This document shows positions 51,747 through 61,088 of a stretch of DNA of 64,000 bases, piece by piece. The notes beneath the pieces were generated by a model. That model saw only the letters and a list, made by a program, of their open reading frames with translations, was not told the origin of the DNA and ran no database searches. The DNA is from Opitutia bacterium (GTDB taxonomy: Bacteria > Verrucomicrobiota > Verrucomicrobiia > Opitutales > Opitutaceae). The position numbers and the translations under genes were made by a program. Numbering within the stretch: the stretch's first letter is position 1; each line of letters starts with the position of its first letter. The DNA lies in contig JACRHT010000004.1 of the NCBI GenBank assembly GCA_016217545.1, positions 186,001 to 250,000 of the forward strand, written 5' to 3'.

Positions 51747-53597
51747 TCAGAAACCGGTGTGGAGCGAGAGCGAGTATTGGTTCGCCGTTTCGCCGTTCTT
51801 GCGGAAGTCCGCGAGATAGCCGACGGACCAGCCCCAGTTCTTGCTCACCGCGCCGCTGACGCGCGCGCCGAGCTTGAAGGTCTCGCCGAGGCCGTCGTCG
51901 ACGGTCGTCGTGCCGGTGGCAGCCACCGTGTCGGCGAGGCGGCCGGAGAGGCTGCGAGTGTTTTCATTCACGTCCTTCTGATAGACCGCGGTCCCGCTGA
52001 GGACGAACGGCTGCTCGTTGAAGCGCACGGTATAGTCGACATTCGCGCCGAGCTGCGCGTCGAACGACTTCGCGTTCTGACCGCCGAAGACGAAGTTCAG
52101 TCCGGGCACGCCGCTCTCGGTGTAGCCGTCGAGCTTGGCCTTCGCGTAACGCAGGCCCGCGAACGGCGTGAAGCGCCACGCATCGGAAACGAGATCCCAG
52201 CCCACGCGAACGTGCGCCGCGGTGCGATCGCCGTCACTCTTCGCGGTGGTCGCCATGCCGCCGAGGGCGGTCGTGCGCTTCACGTCCTTGAAGTCCTGCG
52301 TGCCCACGCCGACGGATCCGTCGGCGAAGAAGCTGCCGGACTTCCATTGCGCGAACGCCGTCACCATCTGGCCGCGCATCACGGAGGAACCGGCGGCGCC
52401 GTCCAGATCGGTTTCGAGGTTCTCCGCCGAGACGGCGAGGCCGACCAGCAGGTTGGACGCGAGGCTGTAGTCGAAGCCAGCGGTCACGGCGTTGCCGGAA
52501 TAGTCGAAGCCCGCCTGATAGCCGGCGGCCTTGAACGAACCCGACTTCGACGAGAAACTCACGAAGCCGTCGGCCTGATGGCGGGCGACTCCGAGGCGCG
52601 AGGCATCGAGGCGCGACTGCAGGGAGTCGGCCGAAAGATCGGTCGCCACGAGCGCCGTGGTGCCGCGCGCGGCGAAGGTGCCGAGCACGAACTCGGGATT
52701 GAGCACTTCGGTGAGCACGGCGGCGAAGAGCGCGTGGGTCTTCGTCGTCGGGTGAATGCCATCCCAGAACACGTAGCGGCTGATGTCACCCGGATTGCCG
52801 CCAGCGGTCATGATGTCGATCGGGTCTTGGTTCGCGATGGAGAACCCGAACGTCTGCGGGTTGTTGACGATCGTCTGGAAGATGGAGCCGAGGTCGAACA
52901 CGGTGACATTCACGCCGGAGAGGCTGCTCAGGCCCGCGATGCGGGTCTTGATGTCGCCGTTGAACGCGTAGGACGCGGTCTGCATCAGCGACGCGGCGGA
53001 GGCACCCGAGCCCGTCGTGAAGCGCGGGGTCTTCGAGATGTCGGGCAGGTTCAGCACGAGGATGTTTTTCGCCCCGAGGCCGGCGAGCGACTGCACGGCG
53101 TTGGCGACGGCGGTGGACGCGGCGATCGCGGTGTTGGTCATCGCGTTGGCGTTCTGATTGGCCGGGACCTGCACGGCGTTGAGCAGGTCGTTCGCGCCGG
53201 CGAGCAGGACGTAGAGGCCATTCGCGTTCGCGGTGATGCCGCGCGCCTGATACATCGCGACCTGTTGCGAGAGGTTCGGCACGGCGCTGCCGGTGGCGGC
53301 GGTGGCGCCGGCGAAGGCGAAGTTCAGCTTCGCGGCGTTCGACGAGGTGGTCGCCGCGGCGGCGAGGCCGGGAGCGAGATACTCGGCATAGGTGATGCCG
53401 TTCGAAACGCGGCCGGCGAAATACGGCGCGGGCGGCGAGCCGGTCAGGGCGAAGGTGTTGCCGCTGTCGGTGAGGCTGTCGCCGAAGAAGTAGTAGTTCG
53501 AAAACGTCCGGTTAGCCGGGACGGATTGAGCAAGGGCGGTGGCAGTGAGGCCGAGGGCGGCCAAGCCAGCGAGGATGCGCGAGCGCAGGTCGTTCAT
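51747..53597 (-). CDS. GDSL esterase/lipase autotransporter
   Basis: 616 aa. The signal peptide (about 1-23) is followed by an SGNH/GDSL esterase passenger (about 30-330) with catalytic Ser in FFGDSLTDSGN, the Asn of GANDLL and the Asp/His of WDGIHPTTKTH. A C-terminal autotransporter beta-barrel (about 345-616) ends in YSLSLHTGF with a terminal Phe. It resembles EstA-type cell-surface esterases that hydrolyse short esters or glycerides. ATG 53597 starts a good signal peptide. It is monocistronic with a strong terminator. Confidence 0.95.
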   Translation of the reverse strand: MNDLRSRILAGLAALGLTATALAQSVPANRTFSNYYFFGDSLTDSGNTFALTGSPPAPYFAGRVSNGITYAEYLAPGLAAAATTSSNAAKLNFAFAGATAATGSAVPNLSQQVAMYQARGITANANGLYVLLAGANDLLNAVQVPANQNANAMTNTAIAASTAVANAVQSLAGLGAKNILVLNLPDISKTPRFTTGSGASAASLMQTASYAFNGDIKTRIAGLSSLSGVNVTVFDLGSIFQTIVNNPQTFGFSIANQDPIDIMTAGGNPGDISRYVFWDGIHPTTKTHALFAAVLTEVLNPEFVLGTFAARGTTALVATDLSADSLQSRLDASRLGVARHQADGFVSFSSKSGSFKAAGYQAGFDYSGNAVTAGFDYSLASNLLVGLAVSAENLETDLDGAAGSSVMRGQMVTAFAQWKSGSFFADGSVGVGTQDFKDVKRTTALGGMATTAKSDGDRTAAHVRVGWDLVSDAWRFTPFAGLRYAKAKLDGYTESGVPGLNFVFGGQNAKSFDAQLGANVDYTVRFNEQPFVLSGTAVYQKDVNENTRSLSGRLADTVAATGTTTVDDGLGETFKLGARVSGAVSKNWGWSVGYLADFRKNGETANQYSLSLHTGF

Positions 53598-53685
53598 AGG
53601 GGTGTTGGGTTGATAGGCCGGCGGAATCGAGGCAACGCCCAGCGCGCTCGGCAAGCGCTATATCCGCCCCCCTGCCCCGGAGAAA

Positions 53686-54282
53686 TCACCGGGCCAGCAT
53701 GGCTTCGAGGCGCGCCCGATTCGCCGGCCAGTCCTCCGCGATCAGCGAAAACATGGCCGTGTTGCGGACGTAGCCGTCGAAGCGCGCCTGGTATTTGCGC
53801 AGGATGCCTTCGAACTGCCCGCCGATGCGCGCGATGGCGCGGCGCGAGGCCTCGTTGCGCTCGTCGGTCTTCAATTGCACGCGCACGGCACCGAGCGACT
53901 CGAACGCGTGGCGGAGCAGCAGGTATTTCGCCTCCGTGTTGATCGCGCTGCGCTGCGCCTCGCGGGCATACCAGGTGTTGCCGATCTCCAGACCGCGATT
54001 CGCGCGCCGGATGTCGAGGTAGCGCGTCGAGCCTACGATCTTGCCGTCGCTGCGGCGCACGACCGCCCACGCCACATCCGTCCCGACGGCGCTGTTGCGC
54101 AGGCCGTCGTCGAACCACGGGTGAAACACCGCGGGCTTCGCCAGCGTGTCGGTCAGAAACCACTGGAACACGTCCGGCAGTTGCTGCGCCGTGGCGAGCA
54201 TCGGCGCGCGGTGGCGCTCATCGAGCGGTTCGAGGCGGACGTGCTGGCCTTCGAGGAGAATCGGACGCGGATCGAATGACAT
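53686..54282 (-). CDS. GNAT acetyltransferase (RimJ/RimL-like)
   Basis: 198 aa. Acceptor-side strand GQHVRLEPLDERHRAPML, acetyl-CoA region YLDIRRANRGLEIGNTWYAR and C-terminal VRVQLKTDERNEASRRAIARIGGQ are typical of Acetyltransf_3 family members. These acetylate protein N-termini or small molecules; the target is unknown. ATG 54282 (MSFDPRPILLEG) starts the domain. It is divergent from the exported EEP gene with a 113-nt gap. Confidence 0.9.
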   Translation of the reverse strand: MSFDPRPILLEGQHVRLEPLDERHRAPMLATAQQLPDVFQWFLTDTLAKPAVFHPWFDDGLRNSAVGTDVAWAVVRRSDGKIVGSTRYLDIRRANRGLEIGNTWYAREAQRSAINTEAKYLLLRHAFESLGAVRVQLKTDERNEASRRAIARIGGQFEGILRKYQARFDGYVRNTAMFSLIAEDWPANRARLEAMLAR

Positions 54283-54395
54283 GGAGCGTTTTGTGCGCGA
54301 AGCGCCGCGCCGCCTCAAGTGCGCTCCGGCCACGCACCAGCACAGCGCGCGAGAAATCGCTTCGCGACGACGCCTCGCGCCGCCATGCTGCGGGC

Positions 54396-55256
54396 ATGCA
54401 CCTGTCCCTCGCCCGCCTTCTCGCGCTCGCCGCCGTCCTGCTCGGCTCGCTGTCCGCCGCCGAAAAGCCAGCCCCGCTGACGCTGCGCGTGATGACGTTC
54501 AACCTGCGCTTCGCCAGCGCGCAGCCGCCGCACGCCTGGCCCGAGCGTCGTCCGATCATGCAGCGCCTGATCGCGCGCGAGGCGCCCGATGTCATCGGCA
54601 CGCAAGAAGGGCTCTACGGCCAGCTGCGCGACATGGCGGCCGACCTGCCGGCCTACGAATGGATCGGGCTCGGCCGCGAGGGCGGCAGTCGCGGCGAGTT
54701 CATGGCCGTGTTCTACCGCCGCGAAAAACTCGAGCCGGTCGCCTTCGATCATTTCTGGCTTTCGGACACACCCAACGTGATTGGCTCCGCCACGTGGGGC
54801 AATCGCTTCAAGCGCATGGTCACGTGGGTGCGTTTCCGCGAGCGCGCCACCGGGCGTGAGTTCGAGTTCTGGAACACGCATTTCGATCACGAAATCGAAG
54901 CCGCGCGCACCAAATCCGCCGCACTCATCGCCGAGCGTCTCTCCCGTGTCGACCACGCGACACCGTTGCTCCTCGTCGGCGATTTCAACTGCCTCGCTGG
55001 CGCGTGCGAACCCTACACCGTGCTCACCACGCGCGCGGGGTTGACCGACGCCTGGCTGGCGGCGGCGCACCGCACGAACGAAGGCTTGAACACCTTCCAC
55101 GGCTACGAGCCGCCGAAACGGGACGGCGAGCGCATCGATTGGATCCTCGCCCGCGCACCCGCGGCCGTGACCGAAGCGGCCATTCTCGACTACGCCGAGA
55201 ACGGCCAAACCCCGAGCGATCACTTTCCAGTGACCGCGACGGTGCGCTTCGACTAA
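54396..55256 (+). CDS. Exported endonuclease/exonuclease/phosphatase-family protein
   Basis: 286 aa. The signal peptide (about 1-22, LLALAAVLLGSLSAAE) is followed by a full EEP fold: RVMTFNLRFA, PDVIGTQEGLY (metal Glu), FWNTHFDHEI, LLVGDFNCLAG (metal Asp/Asn) and QTPSDHFPVTATV (catalytic Asp-His). It lacks a clear DNA-binding feature and may act on phosphodiesters, sphingolipids or sugar phosphates outside the cytoplasm. It is followed by a 340-nt gap packed with repeats. Confidence 0.92.
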   Translation: MHLSLARLLALAAVLLGSLSAAEKPAPLTLRVMTFNLRFASAQPPHAWPERRPIMQRLIAREAPDVIGTQEGLYGQLRDMAADLPAYEWIGLGREGGSRGEFMAVFYRREKLEPVAFDHFWLSDTPNVIGSATWGNRFKRMVTWVRFRERATGREFEFWNTHFDHEIEAARTKSAALIAERLSRVDHATPLLLVGDFNCLAGACEPYTVLTTRAGLTDAWLAAAHRTNEGLNTFHGYEPPKRDGERIDWILARAPAAVTEAAILDYAENGQTPSDHFPVTATVRFD

Positions 55257-55301
55257 CCGCTCGAAACATCAGGCAAACGACGCGGCGCGATCGCAGCGAA
55301 T

Positions 55302-55387
55302 GGTGGTCGTCGCCGTCCCCGGCGACGACGAAGGCTCTCGTGGCCGCCGTCGCGTTCGAGTCGCCGCCGGGGACGGCGGCGACCACC
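55302..55387. repeat. Inverted repeat, GGTGGTCG type (family G)
   Basis: The left arm contains GGTGGTCGTCGCCGTCCCC (55302-55320). The right arm contains GGGGACGGCGGCGACCACC (55369-55387). The arms are near-perfect inverted copies flanking a variable centre. Confidence 0.8.
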
Positions 55388-55438
55388 TGGAGCAACGAGT
55401 GAGGATTTCCCGGAAGAAGTGACGAGGACGGCACCACC

Positions 55439-55512
55439 GGTAGGGCGCGACCGCTGGGCGCGCCGCGAACGGGACGCCGCCCGCGCGGCGGGCCCAGCGG
55501 TCCCGCCCTACC
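55439..55512. repeat. Two-armed family-B repeat (copy 4)
   Basis: The left arm GGTAGGGCGCGACCGCTGGG (55439-55458) and the right arm ending CCCAGCGGTCCCGCCCTACC (55493-55512) enclose a short GC-rich centre. Together with family G it fills most of the 55257-55596 gap, in which I see no gene. Confidence 0.85.
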
Positions 55513-55596
55513 GCCCGCTTCGTCACTTCTTCAGGAAATCCTCGATAAGCAGGCCGCCATCGAGTCCGCGCTGCACTCGCGCCGTCGCCTTTTTTT

Positions 55597-56082
55597 TCAG
55601 ATCCGCTGCGCCAGGGCCTCGAGCTGTTGCGTCGCGATGCCCCAACCTTGGTGGAAGCCCATTTTCTCGTGCGCCTCGCGGTCGGCCACCGACCAATGGC
55701 GCACGCGCGCCGTGTAGAGCGTCCGCCCGTCGCCCGCGTCCTCGAACGTGATGATGCCGACGATGAACGCCTTCTCCGACGGCTCCCACGCACCGACAAA
55801 CGCGTCCGTCCACACGAGCCGCTCGTTCGGGATCACTTCGAGATAGACGCCGCGATTCGGGAATTCCTGCCCTTCCGGCGACTGCATCACGATGTTGCTC
55901 GCGCCACCCGCGCGCAGGTCGGTCGTGGCGCGCACGGTCTTCCACGGCGGCGGCGTGAACCACTGCACAATGAGCGCGGGTTCGGTCCAGCAACGGTAGA
56001 GTTTCTCGCGCGGCGCGTTGAGCGTGCGCTGGAGAAAGAGTTCGCGATCGGCGATCGGCGTGGGAGTCGGGTTGGTTTCCAT
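55597..56082 (-). CDS. SRPBCC/AHSA1-domain protein
   Basis: 161 aa START-like fold. The domain (about 12-155) opens with FLQRTLNAPREKLYRCWTEP and includes TFEDAGDGRTLYTARVRHW and GWGIATQQLEALAQ near the end. AHSA1-like proteins bind hydrophobic ligands or act as stress accessories; this one has no partner gene. It is 73 nt downstream of the FKBP gene on the same strand. Two more SRPBCC genes occur at 60008-61009. Confidence 0.9.
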   Translation of the reverse strand: METNPTPTPIADRELFLQRTLNAPREKLYRCWTEPALIVQWFTPPPWKTVRATTDLRAGGASNIVMQSPEGQEFPNRGVYLEVIPNERLVWTDAFVGAWEPSEKAFIVGIITFEDAGDGRTLYTARVRHWSVADREAHEKMGFHQGWGIATQQLEALAQRI

Positions 56083-56155
56083 GTGGCGACTGATGATTGA
56101 GGTTCGCTCAATCGACGAAACACCCGCGCCGTTCCGGACACCGACGTTCCGCCGT

Positions 56156-56647
56156 TCAGCTCTTCGGATTCAGCTCGAGCACCTCGATCTCGAAGATCAG
56201 CGCGGAATTCGGCGGCACCTTGCCGGCGCGAATGCCGCCGTAGCCGAGATGCGGCGGGATGTAGACGAACGCCTTCCCTCCCGCGCGCATCGTCCCGACG
56301 CCGGCGGCGAGACCCGTGACGAGTTCCTGCACGCGAAACACCGCGGGCTTGTCCGGCGCCGAGCGATCGAACTCCGTGCCGTCGACCAGCCGTCCGACGT
56401 AGATCACGCGCACCTTGTCCATGCGCTGCGGCAACGCGCCCTCGCCCTCCTTCAGCGTCTTGATCCCCAGCCCGCTGTCGCGCCACGCGATGCCCGGCTC
56501 GGTGGCGATCTTCGCGCCGAACCAATTCTCGCGCCGCTGCTCCGCGACCGATTTTTCCGGCTGCGCCGGCGCTTCCGCTTCCTTCGGGCCGCAACCGGCA
56601 AGCGCGAGCACGAGGATGGAGAACAGGAGGGAGAGCGAACGCTTCAT
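56156..56647 (-). CDS. FKBP-type peptidyl-prolyl isomerase lipoprotein
   Basis: 163 aa. The signal peptide ends in lipobox LALAGC (Cys near 19). The FKBP domain (about 75-160) has VRVIYVGRLVDGTEFDRS, ELVTGLAAGVGTMRAGGKAF and IPPHLGYGGIRAGKVPPNSA, covering the proline pocket. It catalyses cis-trans prolyl isomerisation and assists folding in the periplasm. It lies upstream of the SRPBCC gene and is divergent from the archaemetzincin gene. Confidence 0.94.
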   Translation of the reverse strand: MKRSLSLLFSILVLALAGCGPKEAEAPAQPEKSVAEQRRENWFGAKIATEPGIAWRDSGLGIKTLKEGEGALPQRMDKVRVIYVGRLVDGTEFDRSAPDKPAVFRVQELVTGLAAGVGTMRAGGKAFVYIPPHLGYGGIRAGKVPPNSALIFEIEVLELNPKS

Positions 56648-56748
56648 GCGCGGAGGTTGAGCCAACCCGCCCCCGAAATCAGCCCGAATTTCTCGCGCCG
56701 CGCGGCTCCGCGATTGAGTCCATCCCCGCGTCCGCGCAATCTCGCGGC

Positions 56749-57738
56749 ATGGCTTGGGGACCACGTCGAGTTTTGTTCGTCTTCTTCCTGCTGCTGATTG
56801 CGAACGGCGCGGCGGCGGTGCGCGGCGCCTTTCAACGCCCGTCCGAGAACGAGCGCCTCGCCGCCCTCGGCAATCTCTACGAGGAGCCGGAGCTCACCCG
56901 CGAACTCTTCCGACCCGACGCGGACTTTCCGCCCATCGCCACACCGACGCGCGGCGACTGGCGGCTCTTCCACCGCGAGCCCGGCCAGAGTTTCGACGAG
57001 TTCCGCGCGAGCGAGCCACACCGCGCCGACGACCAACGCCGTGTGATCTACCTGCTGCCGCTTGGCGAATTTCCCGCGGACGATGCGCCCTCGCTCGCGC
57101 TGCTCCGCGAATACGCCGCCGTGTTCTTCCAGCTCGAGGTGAAAATCCTGCCCGCGTATTTCCCGCACGACCTCGAATTCGACCCACGCCAAAACGAGTT
57201 CACCCACAAGCGCCAGCGGCTCACGCGCGCGATCCTCGGCTGGCTGCACACGCGCCTGCCCGCCGACGCATTCTGCCTGCTCGCCGTCACGATGGACGAC
57301 CTCTACCCGGACAAGGATTGGAACTTCGTCTTCGGCCAGGCCTCTCTCGAGGACCGCGTCGGCGTCTACAGTTTCGCGCGCTACGATCCGGCCTATTTCG
57401 ACGAGAAGCGCGGCCCCGCGTGGCGTGACATCGCGCTGCGCCGCGCCTGCAAGATCCTAACCCACGAGACCGGCCACATGTTCGGGCTGTATCACTGCAT
57501 CCATTTCGACTGCGTGATGAACGGCGCCAACTCGCTCGAGGAATCCGACCGCCAACCGCTGCACGCGTGTCCGGTTTGCCTCCGAAAACTGAAGTTCGGC
57601 GCGCGTTTCAATCCCATCACGCGCTACGAACAGCTTCGCGCCTACTACCGCGCCCGTGAGTGGTTCGACGACGCCGACTGGGTCGCGCGACAGCTGAAAC
57701 GCGCGCCCACACCGCTCCCCGCTGCCGCGGCCAACTGA
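56749..57738 (+). CDS. Archaemetzincin-family zinc peptidase, membrane-anchored or exported
   Basis: 329 aa. The N-terminal hydrophobic segment (about 7-26, RVLFVFFLLLIANGAAAVRG) is followed by a long domain. The catalytic core (about 235-290) reads HETGHMFGLYHCIHFDCVM and later CPVCLRKL, matching the archaemetzincin pattern HExxHxxGxxHC-x4-C-x-M...CxxC, which includes a structural zinc. Archaemetzincins are mostly archaeal and eukaryotic, with scattered bacterial members. The substrate is unknown. The export signal is unusual for the family. It is convergent with the MCP gene. Confidence 0.92.
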   Translation: MAWGPRRVLFVFFLLLIANGAAAVRGAFQRPSENERLAALGNLYEEPELTRELFRPDADFPPIATPTRGDWRLFHREPGQSFDEFRASEPHRADDQRRVIYLLPLGEFPADDAPSLALLREYAAVFFQLEVKILPAYFPHDLEFDPRQNEFTHKRQRLTRAILGWLHTRLPADAFCLLAVTMDDLYPDKDWNFVFGQASLEDRVGVYSFARYDPAYFDEKRGPAWRDIALRRACKILTHETGHMFGLYHCIHFDCVMNGANSLEESDRQPLHACPVCLRKLKFGARFNPITRYEQLRAYYRAREWFDDADWVARQLKRAPTPLPAAAAN

Positions 57739-57809
57739 GCGCGCGAGCTGCGCGTCGCCGCGCGAAAACGTCCGATCGTTTCGGTCGCAACCGAATGTCG
57801 CCGGCGAGT

Positions 57810-59381
57810 TCAGCCGTGGCGGCGGTCCGCCATCGCGCGTGCCGGAATCTTGGGCCGCACGACGGCGGGCGACGGAGCTTGCTGCGCGAGGTGCGCCTCG
57901 TCCTGCTCCCGGCGTCCGCCGGAGAGCGTTTCGCCGAGTTGCGCGCCGCGATCGCCGGAACGGCGGCCGCCGACGAGCGACATCATGCCGCCGACGAGTT
58001 CCTGCACTCGCGCCGCTTGCTCGTCCAAACGCCGCGCCGCTTCCGCCGCTTGCTGCGCGGCGGCGGCGTTCGATTGCGTGCCGCGATCGAGCTGCGTGAT
58101 GGAATTGTTGATCTGGTCGACGCCCTCGTGCTGTTGCCGCGACGAGGTGGTGATTTCGACGATGAATCCGTCCAAGCCTTTCACGCGCTCGCCCAACGTG
58201 GCGAGACACGCGACGACTTCCTCGCTCACGCGGATGCCCTCGTCGCTGCGGTGCAGCGCGGTCTCGATCTTGTCCGCTGTCTCGCGCGCGGCCGCCGCGC
58301 TGCGCTGGGCGAGTGCGCGGACTTCCTCGGCGACGACGGCGAAACCGGCGCCCGCCTCGCCCGCGCGCGCCGCTTCCACGGCGGCGTTCAATGCGAGCAA
58401 ATTGGTCTGAAAGGCGATTTCGTCGATCGACTTCATGATTTGCGCAACCTCGTGACTCGAGGCGCGCATCTCGCCCATCGACGCGCTGAGCTTCGCCGCG
58501 GCCTGCGCGCCGGTATCGGCGGCCTCGCGGGCGCGCTTGGCGCCTTCGCTCGCCTCGCGGGCGCGATCGGCGTTTTGCCGCGTGGTAGCGGTCAACTCCG
58601 CCGTCGTGGCGCTCGTCTCCTCGATCGCGGCAGCCTGTTGCGCGGCGCCGTCAGCAAGACCTTGCGCCGCCGCCGCCACCTGCGTCGAGGCGACAGCCAC
58701 TTGGTGCGAGCCGCCCATGAGCGCATCCGCGAGGTCGCGCAACTGCTGCCCCAGCGACCGCGACACGATCAACCCGATCACGAGAGACGCCACCGTCGCG
58801 CCAACGATGCAGCCGACGAGCACGCGCACGCCCAGCGTGGCTTGGGCGCGCACGCGTTGGTTCAATTGCTCGAGTCGGTCGACATTCGCGCGGGACAGCG
58901 CATCGAGGCCCGCGTTTTCGGCCTCGTAGGCGGGCAGCAGACGAGCCGTGCGCCACTCGCGGACTGCGCCCGGCGAGGCGCCCCCTTGCTGCAACTGCAC
59001 GAACTCCCGCCACGTCGCCTCCCAAGTCTTGTGTCGTTCCTCGAACGCGCCGAATTCCTTCGCTTGCGGCGAGTCCTTCAAGCGCTCGCGACAATGCGCC
59101 ACCAATCCCTCGATCTCGGCCGCGTTGGCCCGGATCCGTTGCTCGGTCTGCGACCGCGTCGCGGGGTCGTCGAGCGAGTGGCAAAGCCCGAAGGTCTCCT
59201 TCACCGCCTGCTGGATCCGCATGACCTGAAGCGCATCCGGCAGCGCCCGCTCGCCCATTTCCGCCGTCAGGCCGTTGATTGCCAGGTAGGCGTTGAACGA
59301 GCCTCCACCCACCACGCCCGCGATGGCCATGACGCAGGCGAAACCCAGCCCGACGCGACGCGTGACAGTCCAGTTCTTCAT
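57810..59381 (-). CDS. Methyl-accepting chemotaxis protein
   Basis: 523 aa. TM1 (about 11-33, [20 protein letters not shown]) is followed by a periplasmic four-helix-bundle sensor (about 34-190), TM2 ([20 protein letters not shown]), a short or degenerate HAMP and a signalling domain with the conserved hairpin tip [21 protein letters not shown]. The tail is Gly/Arg/Gln-rich with no CheR-docking pentapeptide. It feeds CheA; no che genes are in the window. Start 59381 ([14 protein letters not shown]) is set by TM1. Confidence 0.95.
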   Translation of the reverse strand: MKNWTVTRRVGLGFACVMAIAGVVGGGSFNAYLAINGLTAEMGERALPDALQVMRIQQAVKETFGLCHSLDDPATRSQTEQRIRANAAEIEGLVAHCRERLKDSPQAKEFGAFEERHKTWEATWREFVQLQQGGASPGAVREWRTARLLPAYEAENAGLDALSRANVDRLEQLNQRVRAQATLGVRVLVGCIVGATVASLVIGLIVSRSLGQQLRDLADALMGGSHQVAVASTQVAAAAQGLADGAAQQAAAIEETSATTAELTATTRQNADRAREASEGAKRAREAADTGAQAAAKLSASMGEMRASSHEVAQIMKSIDEIAFQTNLLALNAAVEAARAGEAGAGFAVVAEEVRALAQRSAAAARETADKIETALHRSDEGIRVSEEVVACLATLGERVKGLDGFIVEITTSSRQQHEGVDQINNSITQLDRGTQSNAAAAQQAAEAARRLDEQAARVQELVGGMMSLVGGRRSGDRGAQLGETLSGGRREQDEAHLAQQAPSPAVVRPKIPARAMADRRHG

Positions 59382-59654
59382 CGCAGGGGAGTGTGTCGCT
59401 GGTCGCGGCGGCAGCTGGCCCGCAGCGAGAGGCAGGTAACGAAAGACACGAGGGAAACGGCAAGTGGCATGGCTAAAGGCGCGTCGGCAGACCCAGCCGA
59501 CGACTCGAAGTCTGGCGCTGTTTGAGGGCGCCTTAGCCCCATATCGGCGCAGCATGGCAGCACTTGAGTCCGCTTGGGCTCACAACGACGCGCACGATAT
59601 CCGTTAGCAATCGTTGGCGTGAATGCGTGTTGCTCTTATTTTCCTCCTTGCTTA

Positions 59655-59672
59655 ATTAAGTCATTACTTAAT
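59655..59672. promoter_or_regulatory. Palindromic operator candidate before arsR-like gene
   Basis: ATTAAGT (59655-59661), four bases, ACTTAAT (59666-59672): a perfect 7-bp inverted repeat, AT-rich in a GC-rich genome, 9 nt before the ATG at 59682. Size and place fit an ArsR-family operator for autorepression. The rest of the 300-nt gap from 59382 holds nothing else I recognise. Confidence 0.7.
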
Positions 59673-59681
59673 CGTAGTGTC

Positions 59682-60011
59682 ATGCAAAGCCTCGAAGCCA
59701 TCGCCGATCCCACCCGGCGCCGCATCGTCGAACTGCTCGCGGAGCGCGAGCGCACGACCGGGGAAATCGTCGCCGAGTTCGACATCAGCGCCCCAGCCAT
59801 CTCCCAACACCTGAACGTCCTTCGCGACGCGGGCCTCATCACGACCCGCGCGGAGGGCCAGACTCGCATCCAATCGCTCAACGGCGACGGACTCGACGAT
59901 CTGGCCAGCTGGCTCGAACGCACCCGCAGCGCCTGGAGCCGCCGGCTCGACGCGCTCGAACGCGAGCTGCGCGCCGACGACGAACGCAAAAAGAAATCCT
60001 CCTCCAAATGA
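59682..60011 (+). CDS. ArsR-family transcriptional regulator
   Basis: 109 aa winged helix. The domain (about 5-85) has LEAIADPTRRRIVELLAERE and the recognition helix region FDISAPAISQHLNVLRDAGL. It lacks the ELCVCDL metal motif of classical ArsR, so it is of the metal-independent type that commonly precedes SRPBCC/AHSA1 genes. It overlaps the next SRPBCC gene by 4 nt (ATGA). A palindrome just upstream suggests autoregulation of the whole cluster. Confidence 0.93.
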   Translation: MQSLEAIADPTRRRIVELLAERERTTGEIVAEFDISAPAISQHLNVLRDAGLITTRAEGQTRIQSLNGDGLDDLASWLERTRSAWSRRLDALERELRADDERKKKSSSK

Positions 60012-60556
60012 CCACGCCCATCCCCAACGACCCCTACGCCCAGTTCCCCGCCCGCGGCGAGCTCCGCATCGTCCGCCTCCTGCCCGGCTCCGTCGAGCGG
60101 GTCTGGGAATTCCTCACCGACCCGGAAAAACGCGCCCGCTGGATCTGCGGCGGCGTCACCGAGCCCAAGGCCGGCGGCAAGGTGGAGTTCGCGATGCACC
60201 ACTCCAAGCTCTCACCGAGCGAGACGCCGCCGGAAAAATGGGCGCACGTCCACGAGCCCGGCGTCACTTTCGAAGGCCGCGTCCTCCGCTACGAGCCGCC
60301 GCGCGTCCTCAGCTACACGTTCGGCGCGGACGATTCCGTCGTCACTTTCGAACTCACGCCCCAAGGCGATCAGGTCCTCCTCGTGCTCACCCATCGCTCC
60401 ACGGGTGAGGACATCCCCGAGCAGAAGAACTACGCCGCCGGCTGGCACACGCACCTCGCGTTCCTCGTCGCGATCCTCGAAGGCCAGCCCACGCCCAAGC
60501 TCTGGGCGATGCACGCCCGCCTGCGCGCGCACTACGACGAGGCCGCCCCGCTCTGA
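60008..60556 (+). CDS. SRPBCC/AHSA1-domain protein, ArsR-coupled
   Basis: 182 aa. The domain (about 15-150) has RIVRLLPGSVERVWEFLTDP, KWAHVHEPGVTFEGRVLRYE and WHTHLAFLVAILEG. Its start overlaps the ArsR stop by 4 nt. ArsR-AHSA1 pairs are very common and thought to bind an unknown hydrophobic ligand. The next SRPBCC gene follows after 9 nt. Confidence 0.93.
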   Translation: MTTPIPNDPYAQFPARGELRIVRLLPGSVERVWEFLTDPEKRARWICGGVTEPKAGGKVEFAMHHSKLSPSETPPEKWAHVHEPGVTFEGRVLRYEPPRVLSYTFGADDSVVTFELTPQGDQVLLVLTHRSTGEDIPEQKNYAAGWHTHLAFLVAILEGQPTPKLWAMHARLRAHYDEAAPL

Positions 60557-60565
60557 TTGACCGCC

Positions 60566-61009
60566 ATGTCCGCGCCCGCCACCGCAAGCATCAGCAAGCG
60601 CTTCGCCGCGTCCGCCGAACGCGTCTTCGACGCGTGGCTCGATCCCCACTGGCTCGGGCGCTGGATGTTCGGTCCGGCCGTGCGCGACGAGCAGATTGTC
60701 CGCCTCACGGCTGATGCGCGCGTCGGCGGGCAATTTTCCTTCGTGGTCGACCGCGGCGGAACCATCGTCGACCACGTCGGCGAATACCTCGCGCTCGAAC
60801 GCCCGCGCCGCCTCGTCTTCACGTGGGCCACGCGCGACACCCTGCCGGCCACCAGCAAAGTCACCGTCCTGATCGAACCCTTGGGCGAAACCGCCTGCCA
60901 CCTCACGCTCCACCATGAAATGGCGCCCGAGTGGGCCGCCTTCGCCGATCGCGCCGCCGCCTCCTGGCAGAAAATGGCCGACGCGCTCGAACGCGCCCTG
61001 AGTTCCTAG
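60566..61009 (+). CDS. SRPBCC/AHSA1-domain protein
   Basis: 147 aa. The domain starts SISKRFAASAERVFDAWLDP and ends with HEMAPEWAAFADRAAASWQK. ATG 60566 is 9 nt after the previous gene; a TTG at 60557 could extend it by three codons. Second SRPBCC member of the ArsR-controlled cluster. The two copies differ strongly, so they are not a recent duplication. Confidence 0.92.
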   Translation: MSAPATASISKRFAASAERVFDAWLDPHWLGRWMFGPAVRDEQIVRLTADARVGGQFSFVVDRGGTIVDHVGEYLALERPRRLVFTWATRDTLPATSKVTVLIEPLGETACHLTLHHEMAPEWAAFADRAAASWQKMADALERALSS

Positions 61010-61088
61010 CCGGAAACTCCCACGCGCTTCTTCCTCCTTTCCGACGTGCCGCCGCACGCCGCCGCCACCGCTTTGTCCGATTTTTCCC

